The position numbers and the translations under genes were made by a program. A model generated the notes under the pieces. The model ran no database searches. It saw only the letters and a list, made by a program, of their open reading frames with translations, and was not told the DNA's origin. A stretch of DNA of 64,000 nucleotides, taken from positions 81,348-145,347 of the forward strand of contig QNGE01001278.1 in NCBI GenBank assembly GCA_008508345.1, given 5' to 3'. Of the stretch, positions 31,159 to 43,857 are shown piece by piece (position 1 is the stretch's first letter; each line of letters opens with the position of its first letter). The DNA is from Paragonimus westermani. Lineage: Eukaryota; Platyhelminthes; Trematoda; Plagiorchiida; Troglotrematidae.

Positions 31159-33447
31159 TACTTCACCGTCTCCGCTGTGCTAGTCACGTGAAAAGCCAAT
31201 CAATGTGAAGCGGATATTGTATAAGGCTGAATGAGTCAGGAGTGAATAATAAGAGTTGTCGATGTAAGCACGCTTTACTGCACGCAGAATGCAAAAAAGT
31301 ACTTGAGAATAGTGGTCAAGTATTTATTCGACGAAATATACAGAAGATGTCTCATAACACGCAACTAAGCTAAGAGGACTGGACAGCAACCGTCGATGAG
31401 AGAGTAATTCGGAGATTCGTGAGGTTTGGATTTACTCCGCATAGTCACAAGACGTGCGGACAAACAATCAGACAACACACACCATGCGAACCTCCTTACT
31501 AGCCTACGTACAATATACAACCATGAGTTCTGGAACCACTTTGTGCAACATACCGTAGGCAGGCCAGTAAAATCCCCAGGCATTTACAATGCAAGAAAAC
31601 AGATGGTAGGCAATAGGTGTGTGGTGAGAAACAGAAGATAAGGGGTACTGGACGTATGAAAAAGAGCGAACCGCAGTCCAAATGCATGGAGCTCACGCTG
31701 GAAATATTTGATCGACTGCGAAAGCACTGCATCCTCTGAAAGAATAGTCCAGTGACCTATAACATGCCGAGTTATACCCAACCTATAATGCTGCTATCTA
31801 GACTTGGTGGTTGGACTCATATGCTTTTTTGATTTGGTGGGCTATGCTGGCTAGCGTTTGTGTTCCTCCAGGCGCGACATTTTTAACCAGGCCACAAAGA
31901 AGCAGTCAGACGAAAGCAGTTGCACTCGTATTACTATATTTCACACCACTGATCACGAAAGAGCGCTTAGATAGCAAAACACGATCCAATGGGGATAAAA
32001 CAGAATTATTTTCATATTTGTTTTACTGCAGTATACCGCATCAAAAAGAAGAGGGCTCAAAAATATACCCCCAGACGAAGACCACTTCGGTCGCGCAACG
32101 GTTGGCCGTGACCGAAGATATATTAACCGATACGTTCGAACATATCCCGTGTCATCCAGAAGCCTGACGCAGCTTCGAGTACATTTACCACAGGCAGAAA
32201 CGCTAAGAGTCATACATTAATGTCTCATTCACTGCGCCCTAAGGCCAGGCAAATCCTTCACTGTCAGATAAGTTAGACTCACGAGTCATTGGCTTCGGGT
32301 AGCGTCCGCCAAGAAAAATTTGTATCCCGTTGTCTCAAAAGGCACACATTTGAGTCAGAGGTTCAGGGTGAGGTTTTTTAGTTAACATCCCTTCGCGAGA
32401 TAAAGGATCCGGAAGCATCAGAATTTATCATTCTCCAAAAATAGACAGGATTCAGCTTTTTTATAGTCCAACCGAGATGACTACAGAGAGCTTGCCGTCG
32501 TGCAGGCGTAAAATGTCCAGAGAAACCAGGGCCGGTGGTGCGGTTCAGTATACGATGGATGAGGAACAGATCACTCCGTAGTCACGAACAGTGTAGTGAA
32601 TACAGCCACAATCTTTCAAGTAAGCATAACAGACATTTCAAAGCTTGCAACGGGCAAGTACCCATAAGCATGAACCTCTTTATTTCTATCTCATCGTGCA
32701 TTAAAGGTGGCAGGTTTGCCTAAGTGTGACAATTGAGGTGAGGTCCCGAAAAATCAGGAAAGAGTCCACAGAACCTATCCCAGGTCAGCATTCCGATGGT
32801 TCGACGAGTCATCCATGGCTGACGGAGACATTTTCTAGCTGCCTGGTGCCATCGCCTACCGGCCTTAAGCTAGCCAGAAGTGATGAAGGCAAGACCCAAT
32901 TGCTGATTCACAATAGCTACCACCATTTTCCTTAGTGCGCACATGGGTGTGACAGTGGTAGAAGAAGCATTACATAACACTCCGCATTTCTGGCTCTCTT
33001 TTCTACATCGGAAGCTGGCTCAGAAATTTCTTCAGGGTCCTTAAACCTCCTGAGATGTTCACAATCTGCTAGCTTTTGAGGTCGTTCACAAAAACAACAA
33101 AGCTATTCTCAGGAGATCCGGAAGCTCACTGAGCTAAGGCGTGAATAAAGTCAGCTCAGAAGCTGAATCGTGGAGCATGACGCTGATCACAACATGCCAG
33201 GAGAAATTCTCCTTCCTACGTGGACATACTGTTCCTTATCACAGAGAAACGTGGATTCCAATGATAAAACCATCTTGTTCAATCAAAAAGAGTATAATTT
33301 CATGCACAGCTTTTGATGAGGTACCTTGTCAGAGGTCTTACTTAAGTCAATGTGAATTGCATCTACGGCATGGTCCTGATCCATTATCTCCGCTCAATTA
33401 TTTATCACGGAGAAACATCTGTAAGAGCTACACCGTTGGAAAGATGT

Positions 33448-34437
33448 CCGATAGATGGCCAATGAAACCGGAGCTGCGAGATGTGGTGACCCGTGAATAT
33501 TAAACAAGGCCAGATGCTGTGTCAGTGCGTCGATTGCAATGTGGCAAGAGGATTTGGGGTTAAGATAGGTCAGGGAGGCCGCGTTGGCTGGTGAGTCCCG
33601 TAAAAACATGTTAGGATGGCGGACGCTGTTAGATAAATGTGCGAGGTGACCAACGCGAATCGGACGATCAAATTTTCTGCGGAGGCGCTAAGTGGCCGTG
33701 TGGATGATAAGTGACGACGGCGTGCAGAGGAAACGATTTCGATTGAGTTGAAATCTGCAGTTGTACAACTATGTAGGCGGTGCGTGGAACGCGTGCAAGT
33801 GAAAACTACCGAAAACCTACGGAAATGCTCAGGCTTGGAAGATTCGCAGCGTTTGATGGCGCTGAAACTGTGCGTGGTTAGACGTGCAGGTTGAATACTT
33901 ACACATCGGTAGACGCGTTGATGGCAATTAAAGGAACCGGATGGGCGTTGATTGCAAGGCGATGAAAGATCGCGGATCACAGTCTCATCAGTAACCCTGT
34001 GTATAACCTGCGTCCGCACAAAAAAAGTATGATGAAAAAAGGTGCAAAATATGAACATCCACACACTTAAGACTAGCGACAATAGATGACACGCATAAAA
34101 ACGATTGTGGACCCGCTTAAATTGGGGTTCAGCGAGAAAACACGCAGTAAAGGGAAGGACGACTGAACAAAACGGAACGGACTAACCAGTTGGTGTTAGG
34201 AGTGCAAGTAGAAATGTACCGGAAGAAAGAGTTTGGAACAGGATCACTACATTTTACTGGTGAACCAAAAGTGAGACGCTCGCAAATGGGGGTTCACCGC
34301 GGCGTGATAGTGACCAAAGGAAAGGCGCGGGGCAGTATTGCTGAAATAAAGCAAACTATTAGTCAGGTTCACCAATCTGTAGTGGACAAGTAGGTATGCG
34401 CTCGACCTTCGTCCACTAACAATTTGAAACACCTAAG
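33448..34437. other. About 1-kb insertion inside the right G-family RT
   Basis: This segment separates RT parts that are adjacent in the left copy. It contains an open frame of 170 codons on the - strand (34082-33570), rich in Ser, Arg and His, with no domain I recognise. No terminal repeats or target-site duplication could be seen. It may be a SINE, a MITE or a filler insertion. Confidence 0.4.
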
Positions 34438-35243
34438 CTATGTTGGACTGTATCAAGGAACCCGGAACGGGTCGGGTGAGTTTTGATCTCTTTCGTTATT
34501 ATCCTCTCGAGTTGTTTCACCACGGTAATTTTCGGGCTGACAGGTCGATAGTTAGCAGGCGTCATTCTGTCATCCTTCTCAAATGTGAGACACATCACCA
34601 CTTCATGCCACTTCACGCGGATGCCCCTGTTTTCAGTGGGCTTCCGAAGGAACCGAGTAAGCGGACTGCATAGATCTTCATCAAGTTTGTGAAGTAGTTT
34701 AGGTCCAGGTTTGTCCTATACAGCGGCTTTTGTGATGTTCAGTTCCCTCAGTAATCAAGAAGTTTTAACCCCACCGCTCCCCAAATTCCGTAAGGAGTGA
34801 TGCTCTTCGATTCATTGAAACCGCGTGCAGCGAATTCATGGGTCGGAGAACAAGGTGAAGACGCAGTCTCATCAATACCATTAAGACCAGAATTGACATT
34901 GGTCCAATTGTCAAAATTCCGGTTTGCCGTTTTTAGCTCCGCAGTCACCGTAGATGCCGGAGCTTAACCCTGCCATTGTTAGCGTACCTGGCGCTGGACT
35001 AAGTCTTGGTTGCGGTTCACTCGTTGTCTTTGGTGGTACTGGAAGGGCTCTTGAACGTTTTAGCGCGCGAGGAAATTGAGACGGCCGAACTTTTTGGAAC
35101 ATGTTAGAACGGCCCAACAGAACAATACCCAATCAGTTTTAGCATTTGAGAACTGAATGACAGCGAAATTGCAAGTGCCGCCAGCGAGGGCTATTTAAAA
35201 ACAACCTTCTTGTGAATGCCGTCATGATGATTACAATCAGCTG
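34438..35243 (-). repeat. 806-bp inverted repeat, right arm
   Basis: Reverse complement of 21823-22628 with no net length change. Its inner edge (34438) is where the right G-family RT is interrupted by the 1-kb insertion. On its outer side the sequence runs without interruption through AGCTGTCT into CTGCTCATCGGAAGAAAAA, i.e. the site where the left copy carries the D/E insertion is empty here. Confidence 0.9.
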
Positions 35244-38200
35244 AGCTGTCTCTGCTCATCGGAAGAAAAACATTCTCTTTATTGCGGCAGCTCTGTGCTC
35301 ACGCCCTGCCTGTGGTTTCGAGTAAAGTTTTCCATTTTTTCTATACTCAGTTTCTTCGGTATTCGCAGATTTGTGAATTTCTGATCAAGAGTTGGATGGT
35401 GTCCAGTCTTTACTTCCACGCTGAACTTAGTGAAAAAACGTGGATGTTTTTGCGCTCGAGGCTCGAGTTTACGCCCCGTTTGCTGGGCAAGGTTTGTCCC
35501 TCCTACCTCGACATTGATGTGCTGGAATGAACCAATCGAATAACGGCATTTCAACTCGCAGAGTTTCTTATATAACATGCAACGGCCGGTGTAACTAGTG
35601 CGGCTGTCCATTCCGGAAGGGACTCAGGAGCAAGATGTGTTCCATATTTCAGAGAGATTTTTGGAAAGAGCGAAAGCCGCAAAGTCAGCCGGAATTCTTC
35701 CTTAGGGTTCCAGAATCCGTGTTATTGTTGAGGGTGCTTTTGAGCTGTTGAACTAGGTAGGACATTTTTAAGCCGTAATGAGATTTCTGGAAGGTTCTCT
35801 ATGATTTTTCTATCGTTGTATATTCTCTTATCTATCATTCCTAGCACGATAAAAGCTACGACATTGGAATAACTTCTGAATGATTTCCTAGGTGTACGGC
35901 GTATCGAGGCAGGGGTTTCAGGCTTCCTCCGAGGCATCTCATCCATTAGGTTATAACGAGAATTTTTCCAGGTGATCGGACTGTGGATATGCGTGCATGG
36001 CGTGCATGCATGACAGCAGATATTTCACTGTTAACGGACAACTGGGATTCTGACTCAGCAAGTTTAGTTCGTGAGTGTGGTCATTCTCTGTCACAGAAAC
36101 CGTCGTCTCAGGAGTAATGGAGGTCAGATGGGTTTCACCGGCGGAGTAGTTTGACATCAGCTTCACCGCCTTTGAGACACGTCGGCTGACCAACCCAACA
36201 CAATTATTATTGATATGCGAGTGCTTGCGGATGAAGAGACAAGAAGCTCCTTGCAGTCGTTGATAATATGAACAAAGATGGCTGCTGCGCCCTCGAGAGC
36301 TTTTTAAATTCTGATTTGCGCGTTCAGATTTCACCGTTTTGTTGCACGGCGCATCACTTCGACAAATTTATCATCTCACCTGCCAAATATGGGGATTCTC
36401 TCGCTCTGCTGGTTTGTCTGTTTTTCGGATCCAGTAATGATTTTGGTCACCAAGTGATCTTTCTTTAAAATAAGAAATTGGCGTTCCATGTAGTCGCCAG
36501 CGTTGCAAAGTATCTGTAGCCGTTACACTTGAGCGTAGAACCTTGGACTAGTTGTTGACAGTCTAACTGGAGGGCTAACGATCCACTTTTCTGAAAATGA
36601 GCTCTGGGTACTGGGAGTGTTAGGTGTGTGCCAACCCTTGTGAGATTGTAGTTTGAAATACAGCTCCGTCGTCCATATTCCTAGTTCTTGTCTTCACTGT
36701 TCCGACGAAAATGTATTTCCGGAGGAAAAGGGCGATGACCATTGGTGTTTCTTCTGCCAGCCAGCCGAAGCACCTTGGTAAACCTACCGGCTGGCACCTA
36801 CAACGACTAGACGAGGAAACGATGCCTCTTCCCGCAACCCTCAACTGTGGAGACTATTCCGGTAACTTTGAGGTAGCGTTCACATCATTCCCTCTGTTCA
36901 CTACTCAAACGTAAAATACCTTGGGTGGTTTTGATCATTAACTTAAAAACAACAGCTACTGGTTGCGTGAAGCTGAACGTGTAAATGATTGAGGTTTACA
37001 ATCGTGTTTTCACTTGCAAATAGTTAGGCATGTAAATTCTACACATCCTCCATTGTTGTTCTGTCAAAATCCTGACTATATATTGTGTGACCTTGAAAAA
37101 ACAATGTCACTTAGCAGCAGTGGTCGAATTTCGTCGAGCTCTTCGGGGGGCTGGACGAAGCCTTGATGCCTCTCATCCTGCGATGGCGATGTCGAATGAG
37201 TAGCACGAGAAACTTTGCGACGCAGAAGTCTACGTTGTTGTTGCGGTTGACATTGAGGTAGGAAGAATACCCGATTTTTCAGGTGCTGTCTGTCAAACAC
37301 CGGAGAGTGACTATAAAACCTATCCCTTGCGGTGGCAATGGCTGGATCGAACCTGAAACAATTCAGGCTCTGTAGCAACTGCATCCAAATTTTGGAATTG
37401 TCGTGAGGGCACAACACTACCAAAATGCTCCTGAAACAACACCCACAGATTGAGAGTAATCAAGCTCATGCTTTAAATTCGGGAATAGCGTTCTTTTGAT
37501 GCATACTGTAAACGTATTGCGAATCAATGGAACGAAGGCACACGTGTTTTACTCACAGTGTGTACAGGGTTGACAGGATGGTGTGGATAGGAAACCATGT
37601 CACTGGGTGGAGTGGGGGACAAACATGTTGGGTCAGGTAATCTTGTAGCTGTATAGTACATGCCCAATGGAGACCAGGTGGACTTTCGTGTGCCTGACGT
37701 TTCCATTAACGTGATGAGATTACTCTGTTGTATTACGTTTCCGCACGGAGGAATTACGGTTAGCGAGAGCTATCCACACAGCAAAACCTTCTTTTGGGAG
37801 TCGTCTTGGTGGTTACAATCAAGTGGACTGAGACAATCGGTCACGAATAACGCACTGAATAATTGGCGGTTATTTGTTAATACGCGTTATCTGAGCGCGA
37901 GACACGGGCTATAAGACGAAACGACAATCCACCTAAAGAGTAATGAAGCGCTCAGCATACGCCTCACTTTCAGATTTGCGTGTTACCTTTAGTTATACCT
38001 ACTTGTTCAATCAATCTTTTTAACGCCTATGAATATCCTTATCAAAAACGATGCAAACGACAACTGATATCCTGTCATAGGCGGCAACGGATTACTATGT
38101 TCGCTGTAAATATCGCAGCTGAACTTTTTAGTGGCACTCGGTTGGCGTTCAACTGTTTTCCCGCGCAACTTTACACTTCTCATCAAATTCACTTGGGCTT

Positions 38201-40945
38201 ACTTTCTGTTATTCTATACCACCCAACACAAGTAATTTCAATACTTTATTTTCGCGACATCAATTATCTTGAACATCTTTCGGAAGAAACCCAAATTGCC
38301 GACGACGCTAGCTAAAACGGAATACTTTTCATTCGACAATGAAGTAAACATACAGCAAGAGAAAACCAAATTTTACTTTTGGTATTTTTGGTTCACCCCC
38401 TTTGCGATTTCCGTAATTTTCGTCCATCGATTTGAAAATTCCAATTTCATCTTCCAACTTTTTCCAACCTGGCTTGCTGTATCTCTTTGTTTCAATTTCG
38501 ACACATAGGGTGATTGATAAATCTTTAAGCTACTAAGAAATCAGATATTGTGAGTCTTCGGAATAGACCTGAAAATGAAATACTCTAGTTATTACTGCTA
38601 ATTCAACAATGTGATACTCCAGCAAAATTCTCTTGAAAAAAATTCCCCGCGTAAACTCCGTATCATTTTGTCGACCCTAGAAAATAAAGTGCTTAGAGGA
38701 AACGTCAAATTAGCTATGTAGAGAAGAAGTCGTGTTTATAACAATGGGACAAAACTAGCAAATTAACAGCTTGACGAACACAAGAGCTTTAATAACCATA
38801 AACGTACAGATAAGTGTGACCCTCGAAAATACTACTTATTGTCGCCTTTACATCTTTACTTCCGCCGATATTAAATTGCAAGAAAAGTGAATTTTTTGAT
38901 TCTATGAGATATATTCGATCAGAAAACAAACGTGTGAAAATTTTGGCATGCTGAAACAGTAGGCACGTATTCTGTGCCTGTACTTCTGGCCTTCTGATAC
39001 AAATGTTCTTTGAATATTCGGAAGCCGTTCTCCTAGTTGTATCCGAATGCTCCAGTTTTCTCTGAGTGTAGCTGACTTTAGGCACTTGAAACGCCTAAGG
39101 AGCGGCCGGAAAAATATTTACGCAGGTGTACTAAGCCAAATAATCCTATGCCATATAACTTCAAATAACTCAACTGACATAAATACGTTAAAATCTGCGG
39201 TATAATCGCCAGGGATATTATAATCGAAATGACTGATTACTAATGTCCAAACTCTCCCGTGTAATCACGTGCGAACAGTATTTACAGTACCATCTAAGTT
39301 GAAAGGAGAGTGAATTTAATCGCTTTGGTTACCACAGCCTGCAACCTAATGATCAGGACTTCTCAGTCATACAGATTAATCACCACACACAATCGGTCGG
39401 AGTTTTCGCATGGCCATAGACTTTCTAGTCGACCTCTTCCGAAAACAAGCATTAGACTTGAGTTGCGCTCTCATTAGAAGTCGTCAGTAGTGGATGTCCT
39501 CGCCACGGCCGAGACGAGGACTCCGACCACGCTTTCATGAGGCAGTCGTGTTGATCAGTGCGTCACTGATATCACATTACGCGTGACCGAATTATCATAT
39601 ATGAACGCTCGAACACTTTCGTTTGTGATTAATCATCAGGTTGCACGATCGCCTCGAAAGTAGACACAGTAAATGTCCTGTTAACCGCAATCGATGACTC
39701 TTCGACTAATACTTCTCTTCAAGTTGAAATCACAGAAACCACCAACTTGTTGGGCAACATTTTGATTACTGATGAGTAGGAGGGAGTTTTGGTCTTCAAC
39801 GCCCTTGTCTCATGAAAGCGTGGCTGGAGTTCTAGTCCAGGCAGTGCCAGGGATATGCAGTACTAACGAGGGTCAATGAGAAAGAAACTTGAGTCTAGTG
39901 CTTCTTTTCAAAAGGGTCCGACCAGAAAGTCTGTGGCAACATGACAGCCCCAATTAATTGTGGGCAATGTCCAAACTATATAAAGACCAAAATCCTATAC
40001 TACTCATGACTAAGTTCTCAGTGAGGATGGGACAATTCACCCCACTGAACCAAGCGAGTAGCGAGTTTAGTTTTCTATAAGACATTCACTTTATAATTCC
40101 ATGTGAAGTACTGGTTGATCGGCACCGACAGTGATAACGAGTGATTCAATGGAAACTTCTTAATGAAATACTGGTTGAATGCGTTTCTAACTCCACTCAG
40201 TTTGACAAGTTTACCAATATCACCCACAAAGCTAGGTTAGCAAGGTATGTTTAGCATTGTCAACATGCGTAAATATTTACTCACATTTAAGTGACCAAAC
40301 GGAGTATTCCCAGAAGGCTAAAGGTTTATAGTTTTATAAAAACAAAGGGCAACCAATCACCTGTCATGCTCACCACTCTTTACCAAGGCCCACAATGTGA
40401 AGTTTGCAACCGATGGCCTAATGTAGAGAGATGAATCTATGTACCATAAAAGTTAGCTTCACCTCCATTACTTAGGTCCGCCTGATTGAGAGAGTTAATG
40501 GCTGGAGATGCTGAGGTGGTTCGCGGTCGATCAACGTCAGTAGCACAAATGTTGTGTCTTGAGTCAGTCTTCTTCGTAGCAAATGCAATTGATGATACGG
40601 GGCATTAACTCAAGCAATAAAGCTTTCTTGTTTATGCCACATCACTCTAATTTATATTTGCTTCCTTTTCCCAGGTGTGGTCCTTAGATTTCGTATTTTT
40701 GATTTGAAACAGGGATTCTTAATAGTGAGGATTCATCATTTTTCCTTCTTCCAATTCCTGGTTGTGTGGCAGTTAAACATCAACATAAACTATTGAATTA
40801 TTTCCGCATAAGGTAAAGCTTTCTACTACGGCATCATTTGAGCTTATGTTGATTCTGATAAACTAAGCATAAATCATGAATTTCATGTAGATGAGGACTG
40901 CCCGTCATAATTTTTGTCATTCGAATGTGATTCGTTTTTAAATAG

Positions 40946-41128
40946 GCATCACATATCAAGCTGGAGTCGGAATTAGCTTTAAAGATGAAGGATATGCAGA
41001 TCATGGAACAGAAATACATCCATATGGAAAAGAAAGCAATAAGCAAAATTCGGTTGCTCGAGGAAGCCTACGAGGAGACCGCTCGTACGCAACTCACACA
41101 AGAACGGCTGGAAATGATAAAGTTACAA
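40946..41128 (+). CDS. CEP83-like exon 2 (residues 49-109)
   Basis: 61 codons between acceptor TAAATAG and donor GTGAGT, phase 0 on both sides. It begins ASHIKLESEL, which matches NEHVKLQNEL of human CEP83, and ends TQERLEMIKLQ, matching TPQKLELLRAQ, with 61 residues in both (recalled, not searched). Heptad-like, charged coiled coil throughout. Confidence 0.75.
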
Positions 41129-43671
41129 GTGAGTAGATCAGTTTTCGTTAGACTACAACAAAATATCATAGTCGCATCCTTGGAAACACCCACGGACACA
41201 ATTTAGTCATTAGCATAGCCCCGTTAATACGTATTCTGTCATTAGAAAGCTGTTACCTATCCTACGGTCACTGCTCTCATGCTTTATTTTATGCAGGATT
41301 ACATCGTACCCTCTTCATTCACATATACTAAGCAAGACGTAACTACAACCGTTCACGTCAGGGGAAGCGCACATCCCGAATTACTATTCTAATATAAAGT
41401 AACTTTAGGTAAATCTTACTAGGTGAAAATTAATGATGTTGGATTCACGAAGCGGCTCTCACGTCCTAATAAATATTGTCTTGAGATTAATTAACAGAAA
41501 TTGGACTTCAACATATTAAGTAAATAATTTTTGGACCAGATTATTCACAATCCACGAGCATGCTCATGAGGAAGCTTGAAGCCTCGCTCATCTTTGCTCG
41601 TGTGAATATCTGAAAATCTTTTTTACATGCTGCGCTAGTTTGAGCCATACTTTGCTTATGTGTAGATAACAATGTATGTCCTCTCGGGAAGCAATAAAGT
41701 GGGATGTTTGTTGCAAGCGATCAGTGCACTGTGTGATGTGAATGGAATTTTTCACTTGAACATTTTCTCGGATATCTTCAGTGTTGTTTAAGAGAATGAT
41801 GGTTAACTAAACAATACTGACAATGGCTTAAGGATCAGACTGTTGCGCTAAAACTACGCCATAATTTTTCTTTTTGTCAAAACCACTAATATATATACGT
41901 TCACAGAAAAGCACTAGAAAGAGAACTGAAGATGATCTGAACTAAAGTCTTTGGAAAAATATTTCCAGCGAAGCTCAACACAACAAACTACACAAAGTAA
42001 TTTGTTTCTGCCTCCTAAACACCGCTGATTATCTATTCGTCCAAAATCAGTCGCTATCCTGTCATTATTATTGTAACCATAAAAGTCAGCCCGCCACAAG
42101 TTGATACCGATGTTTACATGTCGTATTCCATTAGAAGTAAGAGAAATCAAGCAATCCGAATCTAAAGGGATGCATTAGATAGAAATTCCTTGATAAAAAT
42201 CCACTGACGCATGTCAACCATTCATTAAGTTGTTTATACCTTTGGAGCATACAACCAAACCGTAATAAAACTATCTTATCTTATGGTTTGCGGAACCCAT
42301 TTCATTAGTGCCATTGCTTCACCGCCTAGTAGTAGTGCCGTAGACATTAGATATTCTTCGCTTTATAGTCGGTTCAAATTTAGCAGATATTACTAATAAT
42401 ATCATTTCTTTTGATCAACTCAATATTTAGTGGCCACCCTCGGCTCTATCCTGCAGTGAACTAGGTTTTCAAAGTGATTAGTTTAAAGTAAGGAAAACCG
42501 TATAAGTTAGCTCTTTGGAAGCCGTTTGAATCAAGTGTATAGGATCATTTTCGCATATAAGACAGGAGTTATATGTGGTTCTGAGGTACACACTAAAGTA
42601 TTTACTTCAACTAAACAACACTTACAACAACGTATCAGTGGTTTAAAGTGATACTGAACCGCCATGCAAGTGAAACGAAAAAACAAACCTCTTTCTAGAA
42701 TTCAAGGGTCACCAGGTCCGACATTACGCCGAAAACTCCCAACTTCTTATTTGTATAATGAAAGATTACTTTTGTGAGTAATAGAACATGACTTATGCGC
42801 GTAGGAACGAAACGATAGGTTCCAACGCTTGTAAGATCAGTGACCAGAAGCGACATTTGGAAACGTGTAAGTGTACTATGTGAGACGTGTCACCAAGGCG
42901 AACGATGATGCACTGTTGCTCAACGTCAACCACCTCAGTCCTATAAATTAATGTTCGCTTCCGCTGTGCTACATTTCCACATACCTTATAATGGATTTCG
43001 TGCAATAAACAACTTCCCAGGCCAAGCGTCTTTGGTAGCCACAATACCATAAACTGATTGCTTAAACTAAAAAAACATTTCACTACAAATGAGCTGCCGC
43101 AAGGTATACATCCTAAAATCATCCGAATGAGCGTGTTAGAGAGGTGTGACGCATAATAACGCCCGCTTCGTATGGCGTAAGTGAATTACCGCACTCAGCA
43201 GGCAATTGGCCCATTTACATTCCTAGATGGAACAGGTTTCAATCTAGGTTCGCCCATGTCCAGATGGTGTTGAAAAGGGTATCTCGTGTCACGGAGTAAA
43301 TAATTAAAGCCTTACACCTTGTAGACTAATTCATCCGGTAGAAAACAAAACAGTCTAGCCCATGCTGGATTCAAATGGACGAAATCTCGATTATTCTAGC
43401 GAGTTATCAATTTGAGGAGGCATAATGGGACTGTACAGTTTGCGAGCTTCTAAGTGACCGTCCCATTTCAAATTAGCTGGACTTTTCAGTGTTCGCCTGT
43501 TATTTGTGTTCATAGTTTCATATGACGGAGCAATTAATTTCGATCTGCTTTCACCTGTAAATACACATCTTTCAGCTGCCCAGTTCAGACACGTCTTTAT
43601 CTCCTCTAGATTATACAGTCCGCACAAATCCATTTCAAAAAATATGTTTCAACTTGTCAGTTTTGTTTCAG
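41129..43671 (+). other. Intron 2 (2.5 kb)
   Basis: Donor GTGAGT, acceptor TTTGTTTCAG. No gene or identifiable repeat family seen; a 109-codon open frame on the - strand (43122-42793) is unrecognised. Confidence 0.65.
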
Positions 43672-43857
43672 GTGAGAGAAGACATGGAAGAGCACTACAG
43701 AGAGCAAATTGCTCAGGCGCATGCCGGGACAGTAGCAGCTCGGGATGAAACCGGCCGATTAAGGGAAGAGGTTGTGAAACTAGCCACGGAACTGGACCGT
43801 GAACGTTCGGAATCACAGACGAAAATTGCTCAAAATAAAATGCTCTATGAAGCCGAA
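43672..43857 (+). CDS. CEP83-like exon 3 (residues 110-171)
   Basis: 62 codons, phase 0, between TTTGTTTCAG and GTGAGT. Encodes VREDMEEHYREQ... to KMLYEAE. It aligns without gaps with the 62-residue human segment that begins IQQELETPMRERF and ends GKIKYESE (recalled). Coiled coil. Confidence 0.75.

Larger units (their letters stand above)
33000..35272 (-). pseudogene. LINE family G, right copy, split by a 1-kb insertion
   Basis: On the - strand, 35243-34438 carries the same RT segment as the left copy (TPANYRPVSPK, QLERIITKEIK). After about 1 kb of foreign sequence, the RT resumes at about 33447 and runs through VDAIHIDLSK-like, KVPHQKL, FLCDKEQYVHVGRRISPGM and FVVFVNDLKS motifs to about 33000 in several frames. 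This order continues the RT from motif 2 to the block before the YADD region. Many stops. Outside the 806-bp block it is clearly diverged from the left copy. Confidence 0.65.
29981..40945 (+). other. Intron 1 (about 11 kb)
   Basis: Donor GTTAGT, acceptor TAAATAG. It contains a 54-bp palindrome (30488-30541), a dispersed repeat copy (31062-31158) and the right G-family LINE copy with the 806-bp repeat arm (33000-35272). From 35273 to 40945 I see only short unrecognised ORFs (for example 37076-37423 on the - strand). Confidence 0.65.

Noticed and set aside
21823..35243. 806-bp arms as inverted repeats of a composite DNA transposon carrying element B
   Set aside because: The arms are internal pieces of a LINE RT, not terminal sequences, and the RT continues beyond the block on the left and, after an insertion, on the right.
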